Shown here piece by piece: positions 8,356 to 15,487 of a stretch of 37,275 bases of DNA (the stretch's first letter is position 1; the number at the start of each line of letters is the position of its first letter). The translations under genes were made by a program, and so were the position numbers. The stretch lies in contig JAJRCF010000026.1 in the NCBI GenBank assembly GCA_028679075.1, forward strand, positions 1 through 37,275, read 5' to 3'. Under the pieces are notes generated by a model, which did not search any database, was not told the DNA's origin, and was given only the letters and a program-made list of their open reading frames with translations. This DNA is from Methanoregula sp. (GTDB lineage Archaea; Halobacteriota; Methanomicrobia; Methanomicrobiales; Methanospirillaceae).

Positions 8356-9432
8356 ATGGAGCACCATACCGCACTGCAGGGACAGGAACCAGTCCACCTC
8401 TGGAACAAGGCGGGGATCATCGTTATCGATAAACCCCGGGGCCCTTCCAGCCACGAGGTTTCTGCATGGGTAGGGAAGATGCTCGGGTGCCAGGTAGGTC
8501 ACTCGGGCACACTCGACCCTGCCGTATCCGGCGTGCTGCTCATCATGCTCGGCAACGCCGTCCGTCTCGCCCCGCTCCTCCTCCAGCACGACAAGGAATA
8601 CATCTGCCTGATGCGGCTGCACGGCGATGTTGACCGGGAGCGGATCGGGAAACTCGCGGAGGAGTTCACCGGCAGGCTGTACCAGCGCCCGCCCCGGAAG
8701 AGCGCGGTCAAGCGGAACCTCCGCATCCGGGAGATCCAGGAGCTCGAGATCCTCGATGTTGACGGCCGCCTTGTCCTCTTCCGCGCCCGGTGCGAAGCCG
8801 GCACCTATATCCGGTCGCTCTGCCACCACATGGGGCTCGCACTGGGCGTTGGCGGGCATATGCAGGAGTTGCGGCGCACGCGGTCGGGGACATTCACCGA
8901 AGAGTCGATGTACACACTCTACGACGTGCAGGACGCGGCAGTCGCTGCCCGTGAGGGCGACCGTTCCGCCCTCGAGGCCATGGTTGTGTCCGTTGATGCA
9001 GCGGTCCCGGAGCTGCCGATCGTGGTTGTCCGCGACGCGGCAATCGATGCGCTCTGCCATGGTGCCTCGCTTGCAGGAGTCGGCGTGGCCAGCTGCATGG
9101 AGTTTGGCAAGGGCCAGACCGTTGCAGTCCTGTCGGAGAAGAAGGAGTTTGTCTGCCTCGGGCAGACACTGGTGCCCTCCGCTTCGTTCAAGCCCGGTGA
9201 CACCGGGCTCGTCATCGCTCCGACCGCGGTATTCATGGCACCCGGCACCTACCCCCGCGGATGGACAAAATCCGATAAAGTCTACCCGGAGAAGAAAAAG
9301 GGTGACAGGACAAAAGGGAAGAAGCCCTCATCAAAGCCTGCGGGAAAGCAGGGGTGGCGCCCGGACTGGAAGCCATCCGGGAGATCCGACCGGAAACCGG
9401 ACGACCGGGGCCAAAGGAAGAGATACCATTAA
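8356..9432 (+). CDS. tRNA/rRNA pseudouridine synthase Cbf5 (TruB family, PUA domain)
   Basis: This 358-residue protein is archaeal Cbf5, the catalytic subunit of H/ACA ribonucleoproteins, also able to make tRNA pseudouridine 55. The catalytic loop is VGHSGTLDPAVSGVL with the active Asp at residue 54. It is preceded by IIVIDKPRGPSSHEV and followed by KEYICLMRLHGD, YQRPPRKSAVKR and GTYIRSLCHHMGLALG, all TruB/Cbf5 signatures. A PUA RNA-binding domain occupies about residues 215-300. The last 50 residues form a very basic, low-complexity tail rich in Lys, Arg, Pro, Asp and Trp, longer than usual. An ATG at 8323 lies inside hemD; the ATG at 8356 has a ribosome site GGAGAGGA (8340-8347). Confidence 0.95.
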   Translation: MEHHTALQGQEPVHLWNKAGIIVIDKPRGPSSHEVSAWVGKMLGCQVGHSGTLDPAVSGVLLIMLGNAVRLAPLLLQHDKEYICLMRLHGDVDRERIGKLAEEFTGRLYQRPPRKSAVKRNLRIREIQELEILDVDGRLVLFRARCEAGTYIRSLCHHMGLALGVGGHMQELRRTRSGTFTEESMYTLYDVQDAAVAAREGDRSALEAMVVSVDAAVPELPIVVVRDAAIDALCHGASLAGVGVASCMEFGKGQTVAVLSEKKEFVCLGQTLVPSASFKPGDTGLVIAPTAVFMAPGTYPRGWTKSDKVYPEKKKGDRTKGKKPSSKPAGKQGWRPDWKPSGRSDRKPDDRGQRKRYH

Positions 9433-9467
9433 AAAAAGCCCCGGCTAACAAATAGGATACACTTTTT

Positions 9468-9551
9468 GCTGAGGTAGTCTAGCGGTAGGGCGCAGGCCTG
9501 GAAAGCCTGTGGTGCGAAAGTGCCTCGGGGGTTCAATTCCCCCCCTCAGCG
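9468..9551 (+). tRNA. tRNA-Ser (anticodon GGA)
   Basis: This is a type II tRNA with a long variable arm. Acceptor GCTGAGG (9468-9474) pairs with CCTCAGC (9544-9550); discriminator is G9551. The anticodon stem CAGGC/GCCTG encloses CTGGAAA, giving anticodon GGA (9500-9502). The variable arm spans about 9511-9525, and the T arm contains GGTTCAATT. No CCA is encoded. A TATA-like AT-run (ATTAAAAAAAG, about 9428-9438) overlaps the cbf5 stop codon. T-rich sequence follows the gene (9552-9564). Confidence 0.95.
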
Positions 9552-9570
9552 TTTTGTTGTTTTCTGGTAC

Positions 9571-9989
9571 GGGAAGGGGGGGTACCCCCTCCCCCCCGCA
9601 CCTTTGCCATAACCAGCCATGGTGTTTCCCACCCCATTCCTTCGGAGAACGCGGTTATTCACACATCCGGAGGGGGGAGGGTAGCTACCCCACCAACAAT
9701 GGCAGGGACCCCCCTGGCCCCCACTTTAAAATCCGGAGGGGGGTCCCCCTACCCACCCCTCCATGCCCCGGAGGGGTACCCACCCCCCCTTGGTTGCACG
9801 CACACGGGCAGCGGTTCTCTTGGAACTTCAGACGGAGAGGCAATTTTCCTGCGGAAATGAGTTCGCAGACAAGGGGGGGTAGTCCCCCCTTCCATACCCA
9901 GGGGGGCGGGTACCCCTCCCCTCAGTGGTGGGGGGGTCCCTGGCGCCGGATCCGGCCCGGGATCCTGGGAGGGGTGGGTACCCCCCTTT
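9571..9989. repeat. Non-coding tract of G-runs, C-runs and GGGTACCC-type palindromes
   Basis: About 420 bp between tRNA-Ser and the methyltransferase gene are filled with runs of 4-7 G or C. Many are arranged as palindromes: GGGTACCC at 9580-9587, 9774-9781, 9908-9915 and 9976-9983, GGGTAGCTACCC at 9679-9690, a seven-G/six-C pair around TAGT (9873-9889), and GGGGGG-T-CCCCC at 9738-9749. The lead-in ATCCGGAGGGGGG recurs at 9665-9677 and 9731-9743, so parts look duplicated. Both strands could form hairpins or G-quadruplexes. A 177-codon reading frame crosses it but is Gly/Pro/Arg low-complexity and starts inside tRNA-Ser, so I do not call it a gene. Nature unknown: a decayed repeat family, a structured boundary element, or a hypermutable tract. 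Confidence 0.75.
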
Positions 9990-10058
9990 GCGTTCAGACT
10001 AAAAAAGGCACATTTCAAAACCGGATCCATATCATCCGGTGAATCGTTACCGCTGCAT

Positions 10059-10775
10059 TCAGCGTTTTTGGAGGCACTCGTTGGCAAATGCAAGGTAGTC
10101 CGGCACGATCTCGAATCCCAGGAAATGCCGGCCTTCCTGCTGCGCCACGACGGCCACCGTCCCGGAACCGAGGAACGGGTCAAGGACGAGGTCGCCGGGG
10201 TTGCTGGAGTACATCAGAATCTTCCTGACCAGTTCCGGGGGGAGTTTTGTCGGGGTCTTCTTCCTGCCCTTCCAGTACTCCCGGTTGATCACCCAGACGT
10301 CCTCGGGATAATGGTCCATCTTGTTGAACGTGTACTGTTTTGGGTCCTTCACCACGAAGAGAATATGGTAATGGCTGGTCACGTACTTCTTCTTCGTAAA
10401 GACACCGAACTGGTATTTCCAGATCAGGTGGTTGACCGTGGTCAGACCTGCTGCATCAATTCCTTCAAGGATATCCCGGAGCCGGTTCCAGCCGGAGAAG
10501 ATGTACATGCTGCCGGTCGGGGCAAGCACCCGGGCCGCTTCCACCATCCACGTACGGGTGAACTCCCCGTACTCTTCCTCCGGAATCTCCCTGTATCCTT
10601 CAATGACGTTCGACCCTTTCCGGTTGTAGTTGAGCCGCTGGGCCCGGAAGTCGATGGCAAACGGGGGATCGGTGACGATCAGGTCAATGGAACCTTCGGG
10701 AATCTTCGGAAGAAGTGCGAGCGCGTCACCCACATACAGGGTGTCCTCCCGGAATGCGCCCAGCTTCTTCTTCAT
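10059..10775 (-). CDS. DNA amino-methyltransferase (N6-adenine or N4-cytosine, beta-type order)
   Basis: This 238-residue enzyme transfers a methyl group from SAM to an exocyclic amino group in DNA. The catalytic motif IV is VTDPPFAIDF (D36-P-P-F39), and the SAM-binding motif I comes later as LDPFLGSGTVAVVA (about residues 198-211). This IV-before-I order is that of beta-class amino-methyltransferases. Between them lies a target-recognition-like stretch with several Lys, Tyr and His (about 118-178). No restriction endonuclease is nearby, so it looks like a solitary enzyme. Its ATG (10773-10775) directly abuts the iorB TGA (10776-10778), implying translational coupling with the ior operon. A T-run on the minus strand at 10001-10006 could end the transcript. 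The recognition sequence cannot be read. Confidence 0.9.
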   Translation of the reverse strand: MKKKLGAFREDTLYVGDALALLPKIPEGSIDLIVTDPPFAIDFRAQRLNYNRKGSNVIEGYREIPEEEYGEFTRTWMVEAARVLAPTGSMYIFSGWNRLRDILEGIDAAGLTTVNHLIWKYQFGVFTKKKYVTSHYHILFVVKDPKQYTFNKMDHYPEDVWVINREYWKGRKKTPTKLPPELVRKILMYSSNPGDLVLDPFLGSGTVAVVAQQEGRHFLGFEIVPDYLAFANECLQKR

Positions 10776-11360
10776 TCAGTTTTTCCCGCCGGCGACCCGT
10801 CCCATCCCGAATGCCTTCGCGTTGATCTCGATCGTCTTTTTGGGGACAAGCCGCTTCACCGATTCGAGGAGCGTCTCTGGTTTGAGGGGCATCCACTTGG
10901 ATGCAGCCCCGAGCATCACCACATTCTGGGAGAGGGGGCTCCCTGCTTCGGTCGCGATCCGGTCTGCATCAAGGAGACAGAGCTCGTGGTTCTTCAGCGC
11001 AGCAATGATCTCCTCTTCCGTGGGGGCCACAAGCTTCTGGGTATAGACCGATGTCGGGAGCACGAGGTGCCGGTTCACGACAATCTTCCCGTCTTTTTTC
11101 AGGTAGTGGGAGTAACGGAGCGCTTCGAGCAGGTCGAACGAGATGAGCAGGTCTGCCTGGCCGGGGGTTATGAGGGGGCCGTACTGTCCGTCGATGCGGA
11201 TGTGGCTCTCCACCGAACCACCGCGCTGGGCCATGCCGTGGGTCTCCGCACCCCTGACCTGCCGTCCTTCGATAAGGCATGCTTCGCCGAGGATGTTTGA
11301 CGCAAGGATCGTGCCCTGGCCGCCGATACCAACGATCAGGATATCGTAACTGCCGGTCAT
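10776..11360 (-). CDS. iorB: Indolepyruvate ferredoxin oxidoreductase subunit beta
   Basis: This 194-residue protein is the small (gamma-like) subunit of indolepyruvate:ferredoxin oxidoreductase, which reversibly decarboxylates aryl pyruvates to aryl-acetyl-CoA with ferredoxin. In methanogens the enzyme is also linked to aromatic amino acid synthesis from aryl acids. The signature IVGIGGQGTILASNILGEA sits at about residues 9-27, followed by GAETHGMAQRGGSVESHIR (about 39-57), both hallmarks of the pyruvate-oxidoreductase gamma fold. The start at 11360 (MTGSYDILIVG) overlaps the iorA stop by 4 bp. A longer in-frame extension lies inside iorA and is rejected. Confidence 0.95.
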   Translation of the reverse strand: MTGSYDILIVGIGGQGTILASNILGEACLIEGRQVRGAETHGMAQRGGSVESHIRIDGQYGPLITPGQADLLISFDLLEALRYSHYLKKDGKIVVNRHLVLPTSVYTQKLVAPTEEEIIAALKNHELCLLDADRIATEAGSPLSQNVVMLGAASKWMPLKPETLLESVKRLVPKKTIEINAKAFGMGRVAGGKN

Positions 11361-13126
11361 CTCTTCCCCTCCCGCGTGATCGCCCCGACAGGACAGAGCT
11401 GGGCGCAGACCGCACAGCCGCTGCAGAGCTCGTTGATCCGCGCCTTTTCGTCGGCAAACTCGATTGCAGGGCAGCCGAACCGGACACAGGTGCCGCATCC
11501 GGTGCAGGCCTCGGTGTCGACTGTGTACCTCCCGCGCTTTACACCGGCGCGGCGGGCGGAGATCACGCACATCTGCTTGGCGATGATCACTTTCACGCCA
11601 GTGCGTTTCTTCGCCTCCTGGAGCACGTTTATCATATCGGTGAGGTCGTACGGGTCAACCGTTTCCACGAACCGGACTCCGCAGGCGCGGCAGACCGCGT
11701 CGAGCGAGACGGGGGGCGTCTCCACGCCGCATGCCGTAAGACCGGTATTCGGGTTCGGCTGGTGACCGGTCATGGCCGTGATCCGGTTGTCGAGGATGAC
11801 CACGGTCATGTTTGCCCCGTTGTAGACCGCGTTCATCAGCCCCTGGATGCCGGTGTGCAGGAACGTGGAGTCGCCGATCGTGCAGACCACGTCACGGGTC
11901 TCGCCGGAATGCGCGATACCGCTCGCGACCGTTATAGACGCGCCCATGCATATGGTAGTATCGACGACGCCAAGCTGGAGTCCGAGCGTGTAGCATCCGA
12001 TGTCACTGGGATAAATGGCATCTTTGAACACTTTTTTAATCGCATAGAATGCCCCGCGGTGCAGGCAACCGGCACAGAGGATCGGTGGCCGCACGGGCAG
12101 GTTCTGGACCACCTCGGATGGCACGAACGGGTTCTTCTTCAGGAATCCTGCCTTCTCCATGATCGTTGCAACGGCAGCCGGGGATAATTCTCCCTCGTAC
12201 GGTGCATAACCGTTCTTCTTCCCGAAGACCGGGACGCAGCCCGCGACCTGCCGGACGGTCTCCTCGACCTCCGGAGCAAGTTCCTCAATCACGAGTACCT
12301 TCTCGTGCTTCCGGACAAACTCCCCGAGCCATTCCTCATCGATCGGGTAAGCTCCGATCTTCATGAAGGAGACCCCTTCTGGCAGGAGTTCCTGCACGTA
12401 GGACGATGCAATCCCGCTCGCGATGACTGCCGTCTTCCCCCGGATCTCGTACCGGTTGAACCCCTTCTCAACCAGCCGCTTGCGGATCGCCGGCTGCTTC
12501 TCATTGAGTTTCTTGTGGAGGACACGGGTGTGGGCCGGGATCACCACGTACTGCCGCGGGTCCTTGTGGAACTCGCCTTTGCGCGAGCCTGCAACAACAG
12601 GCCCCAGTCCCACGTCGCCTTTCGAATGGCAGATACGGGTAGTGGGGCGGAAGATCACAGGAAGGCCGAACTCCTCGGACAGTTCGAACGCCGACGGGAT
12701 CATATCGTGCGCTTCCTGCACGCTCGCGGGATCGAGGCAGGGCACCCGAGCGAAATGCGCATAACAGCGGGTGTCCTGCTCGTTCTGGGAACTGTGCGCG
12801 AACGGGTCGTCTGCGCTCATGATGACAAGCCCCCCGGTCACCCCGGTATAGGCGCTCGTCATCAGCGGGTCGGCCGCCACGTTCAGCCCCACGTGCTTCA
12901 TGGTGCAGAGTGCACGGACCCCGCACCAGGCAGCGGCGAGGGCATTCTCAAGCGCCACTTTCTCGTTCACCGACCATTCGAGATAGTACGACCGTTCCGG
13001 CTGCGCCCGCAGGGTGTCGATCACTTCGGATGACGGCGTGCCGGGGTAGCCGCAGACAAAGTCCACGCCCGATTCCAGGCAGGCATGCGCTATTGCTTCA
13101 TTCCCGAGGAGATATTTTCGTTCCAT
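11357..13126 (-). CDS. iorA: Indolepyruvate ferredoxin oxidoreductase subunit alpha
   Basis: The 589-residue large subunit carries the whole catalytic chain. The N-terminal pyrimidine-binding domain has GNEAIAHACLESGVDF and YPGTPSSEVID, and the TMKHVGLNVAADPLMTSAYT stretch is typical of IorA. The thiamine-diphosphate domain has CTIGDSTFLHTGIQGL and AVYNGANMTVVILDN (about 415-450). The C-terminal ferredoxin domain (about 530-585) has two cysteine clusters, CTGCGTCVRFGCP and CSGCAVCAQLCP, for 4Fe-4S clusters. The first cluster has an extra spacing residue before the last Cys. It leads the operon iorA-iorB-methyltransferase. Upstream AT-rich sequence (13150-13220) contains candidate TATA boxes, one of them shared with the divergent tRNA-Ile. 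Confidence 0.97.
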   Translation of the reverse strand: MERKYLLGNEAIAHACLESGVDFVCGYPGTPSSEVIDTLRAQPERSYYLEWSVNEKVALENALAAAWCGVRALCTMKHVGLNVAADPLMTSAYTGVTGGLVIMSADDPFAHSSQNEQDTRCYAHFARVPCLDPASVQEAHDMIPSAFELSEEFGLPVIFRPTTRICHSKGDVGLGPVVAGSRKGEFHKDPRQYVVIPAHTRVLHKKLNEKQPAIRKRLVEKGFNRYEIRGKTAVIASGIASSYVQELLPEGVSFMKIGAYPIDEEWLGEFVRKHEKVLVIEELAPEVEETVRQVAGCVPVFGKKNGYAPYEGELSPAAVATIMEKAGFLKKNPFVPSEVVQNLPVRPPILCAGCLHRGAFYAIKKVFKDAIYPSDIGCYTLGLQLGVVDTTICMGASITVASGIAHSGETRDVVCTIGDSTFLHTGIQGLMNAVYNGANMTVVILDNRITAMTGHQPNPNTGLTACGVETPPVSLDAVCRACGVRFVETVDPYDLTDMINVLQEAKKRTGVKVIIAKQMCVISARRAGVKRGRYTVDTEACTGCGTCVRFGCPAIEFADEKARINELCSGCAVCAQLCPVGAITREGKR

Positions 13127-13260
13127 GATCCCAGTTCCGTATACGTACCGTGATTTTTTTACACATATCCCTATCTAAAGGTGTTTGTAGTTCGCTTGTG
13201 GATTCACAACCTATAAAAACTCTGATGGAGTAGTAATTAGGGTAAATTCAGGCAACAATC

Positions 13261-13334
13261 GGGCCCGTAGCATAGCCAGGTGGTGCGCCCGGCTGATAAC
13301 CGGGAGGTCATGTGTTCGAATCACATCGGGCCCA
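13261..13334 (+). tRNA. tRNA-Ile (anticodon GAT)
   Basis: Acceptor GGGCCCG (13261-13267) pairs with CGGGCCC (13327-13333), discriminator A13334. The anticodon stem CCCGG/CCGGG encloses CTGATAA, giving GAT (13295-13297). The T arm contains GTTCGAATC. No CCA is encoded. A TATA-like CTATAAAAAC lies at 13211-13220, and T-runs follow (13341-13357). Confidence 0.95.
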
Positions 13335-13482
13335 TCTTCGTTTTTCACAGTTTTTTAAAAAGGGCGGCACTTCCCGCATCCGGAAATGCTTCATGTTCAA
13401 TTATTTCAGATTCCGGTTTTCAAGCTGACTGCATAACGAAAAAATATCAAAAAAATGCCGGCAAACCAAATGCCGGTTCAAC

Positions 13483-14016
13483 TCACGGTTTTTTGGCGAA
13501 CACGTACCCGATAACGGTTTCCAGGGAATCGAGGAGTTTCTCTTCTCCCTGGAGATAGTCCTTCATTGCCCGGTAGAGCATGAACATGATATCGTACCCA
13601 TACTGGTCCAGCGCCATTTTTGCATCGATCGGGTTGAGATAGGAATCGGTCAGGAACCCGTCGAAGCTGTACATCAGCTCGAAGAGGTCCCCGTCTGCCG
13701 AAAGGACACAGAACTGGTCGGTGACGGTCTTGGCCGGGTTATCAGGACGGAAGGCGGCGGGTTGTTCGGATTTCCCAAGGATGATCATCTTCTGGGGGTA
13801 ATATGCCGGGTCGTAGATCTCCCCCTTGGTATCCTGCTTTCCCATCTTCAGCATGTTGAGGCCCACGATCTTCACAACGGATGAAGAAGATACGGCCATC
13901 TTTTTTAAGAGTTTCGCATCGCTCTCTTTCAGTTTATCCGTCAGCGCTTTCTCGCTTTCCTGCGATTTTTCAATCTTCTGCATCAGGGCAGTAAACCCTT
14001 TCTCAATTTCGTCCAT
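13483..14016 (-). CDS. Conserved-looking hypothetical protein, coiled-coil N-terminus
   Basis: I do not recognise this 177-residue soluble protein. Residues 1-40 are strongly charged and helical (EKGFTALMQKIEKSQESEKA and following), with heptad-like spacing suggesting a coiled coil. Residues 60-175 look like a mixed alpha/beta domain with YDPAYYPQKMIILGK, CVLSADGDLFELMYSFDG and ALDQYGYDIMFMLYRAMKD. There is one Cys, no signal peptide and no membrane segment. A TATA-like GCATATATG about 27 bp upstream (14040-14047) suggests a short leader. It diverges from the DtxR-like regulator, so the regulator's operator region lies between the two, but no operator copy sits at its own start. Codon use matches neighbours. 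Confidence 0.7.
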   Translation of the reverse strand: MDEIEKGFTALMQKIEKSQESEKALTDKLKESDAKLLKKMAVSSSSVVKIVGLNMLKMGKQDTKGEIYDPAYYPQKMIILGKSEQPAAFRPDNPAKTVTDQFCVLSADGDLFELMYSFDGFLTDSYLNPIDAKMALDQYGYDIMFMLYRAMKDYLQGEEKLLDSLETVIGYVFAKKP

Positions 14017-14139
14017 TATCGTTCACCACGTTCCATGACATATATGCCGGGAGATAAGAAGTGTTCATGCCGCCGCTATTAAATCACTCGTTTCCGGTTT
14101 TTTCGTACGTCATCGGTGGCGGATCCGGACAGGACATAT

Positions 14140-14156
14140 TTTGGAGTGAGGCCAAA
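14140..14156. promoter_or_regulatory. Predicted operator 1 of the DtxR-like metal regulator
   Basis: The 17-bp element TTTGGAGTGAGGCCAAA is an interrupted palindrome (outer arms TTTGG/CCAAA). It matches, at 15 of 17 positions, the element before cbiM (TTTGGACTGAGTCCAAA). It is immediately followed by a TATA-like CTTTATTC (14157-14164), 24-31 bp before the regulator ATG, so a bound repressor would cover the promoter. Binding by the neighbouring regulator is inferred from the shared sequence and location. Confidence 0.65.
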
Positions 14157-14187
14157 CTTTATTCTGGATGCCATCAAACCCACGTAC

Positions 14188-14625
14188 ATGAAAACCGAGG
14201 AGGGGCTCGAACTTACACCGAGGAAGGTGGAATACCTCAAGTTCCTGTCCGAACAGGGAGGAGCCGTCCGGACAACAGAGATCGCTACGCACTTTCGTGT
14301 CGACCCCTCCACGATCACCAAGACCATCGGGGAGCTTGCTGACGCCGGGTACCTGCTGCATACACCCTACCATGGCGTCACCCTTACTGACTGCGGAAAG
14401 GCATATGCAGGATTCCTTGTCAAGCGCCACCGCATCTTAAGTCTCATATTCGTGAGGAACGGGCTCTCCCATGCACAGGCCTGCCACGAGGTGTCGCGTT
14501 TCGAGAGTTTCATCTCCCGGGATGCCGTCGACACCATGTGCAGGTCCATGGGCCATCCCCAGCAGGGCATCTGTGGTGAGATCACCCACGACGACGGGTG
14601 CATGGCTGCAGGAAAACACCATTGA
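14188..14625 (+). CDS. DtxR/MntR-family metal-dependent transcriptional regulator
   Basis: This 145-residue protein has an N-terminal winged helix (residues about 8-62), with LTPRKVEYLKFLSEQ, RTTEIATHFRVDPSTITKT and the wing LADAGYLLHTPYHGVTLTD. The dimerisation/metal region follows: VKRHRILSLIF and QACHEVSRFESFIS, then MGHPQQG, which correspond to the DtxR H-E-C/E-E metal-ligand pattern. The position equivalent to the second-site His of DtxR is Ser here. The C-terminus is rich in possible ligands (C, H, C, H, C, H-H). It heads a cluster of Co/Ni uptake genes, so it probably represses uptake when metal is abundant. A GTG at 14116 would extend the protein but would swallow the operator and TATA; the ATG at 14188 lies about 27 bp after the TATA. 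The metal is not certain. Confidence 0.85.
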   Translation: MKTEEGLELTPRKVEYLKFLSEQGGAVRTTEIATHFRVDPSTITKTIGELADAGYLLHTPYHGVTLTDCGKAYAGFLVKRHRILSLIFVRNGLSHAQACHEVSRFESFISRDAVDTMCRSMGHPQQGICGEITHDDGCMAAGKHH

Positions 14626-14665
14626 AGGGGAAGAGAACGATGAAGACAACACCAGGAGAGATGTC

Positions 14666-15484
14666 ATGAGTGCGGCAATGATCTCGGAACATATTCCTGA
14701 CATCGATCTCATTACGACATACGGGGAGCGACAGGACTCCGCGGTCTCCCGTGCGAGCCCGTGGACGAAAGGTATCCTGCTCATCCTCATTGTCCTGATG
14801 ATCACGCTTACCAGCAACCTGGTGATCCTTCTCGCCATGTATGCCGCGATCCTCATTGCCTGTGTTATGGCCGGCCTCCCCATGAGAAAGATCCTTGCAT
14901 GGTATGCCATGCCGGCCGTTTTTGTCCTCTCGCTCGTCGGCATCATGGCATGGAACCAGCCGGGGGTCCCGGTGCTTTCGTTTACCATAGCGGGCTTTAT
15001 CCTCACGCTCACCGACCAGGGCATCCTGCTCATCGTCACCCTGCTTATCAAGGCCCTGATCTCGGTCACCTTCTCGCTCTTCTTCCTGATGACAACGAAG
15101 TACGCCCACTTCTCCGCCATGATCTCCCGGGTCTTCCCGTCCCCGCTCGATCAGATCTTTCTCCTCGCGTACCGGTTCCTGTTTCTGACCCTTGCCATGG
15201 CCGCGTCCATACTCAAGGCAGTGCGGTCCCGGGGCGGGGGGCTCATCCGTTCCGTCCGCGTCCAGGGGGGCCTCTTTGCCGGGGTGTTCGGCCTCGTCTT
15301 CATACGCTCCTTCGAGCAGGCAGAGAGAGTCCAGAAGGCGATGACTGCACGGGGATATAACGGTTCTTTTGCCGCACATACCGCCATCCCGAAACCCCGC
15401 ATTGCAGAATACGGCCTGATTTGCATATCCGGCCTTGCCGTGATCATGACGATGTGGCTGGTACCACACGCCGGGGGGTGGTGA
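14666..15484 (+). CDS. cbiQ: ECF-type cobalt/nickel transporter transmembrane (T) component CbiQ
   Basis: The 272-residue integral membrane protein is the T component of an energy-coupling-factor ABC importer for Co2+ or Ni2+. It couples ATP hydrolysis by CbiO to the substrate-capture subunit CbiM. A cluster of helices (residues about 35-140) is followed by a cytoplasmic segment with AMTARGY, the short Ala-Arg-Gly motif that docks on the ATPase, near residue 230. A last helix lies at 248-268. The ATG at 14666 follows AGGAGAG (14654-14660). It lies 40 bp after the regulator gene and 3 bp before cbiO. Confidence 0.9.
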   Translation: MSAAMISEHIPDIDLITTYGERQDSAVSRASPWTKGILLILIVLMITLTSNLVILLAMYAAILIACVMAGLPMRKILAWYAMPAVFVLSLVGIMAWNQPGVPVLSFTIAGFILTLTDQGILLIVTLLIKALISVTFSLFFLMTTKYAHFSAMISRVFPSPLDQIFLLAYRFLFLTLAMAASILKAVRSRGGGLIRSVRVQGGLFAGVFGLVFIRSFEQAERVQKAMTARGYNGSFAAHTAIPKPRIAEYGLICISGLAVIMTMWLVPHAGGW

Positions 15485-15487
15485 GCA

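Noticed and set aside
9509..10042. 177-codon plus-strand frame across the G/C-run tract
   Set aside because: It starts inside tRNA-Ser, is almost all Gly, Pro, Arg and Ser from translated G/C runs, and shows no domain or ribosome site.
10068..11300. 410-codon plus-strand frame opposite the methyltransferase and iorB
   Set aside because: It is antisense to two clearly conserved genes; composition (many His, Arg, Val, Asp) is that of a shadow frame in GC-rich DNA.
11361..11570. 70-residue N-terminal extension of IorB
   Set aside because: It lies wholly in the iorA coding region in another frame and lacks family resemblance.
14116..14187. GTG-started extension of the DtxR-like regulator by 24 residues
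   Set aside because: It would contain the operator and TATA box, and the extra residues are not DtxR-like; the ATG at 14188 fits a leaderless start.
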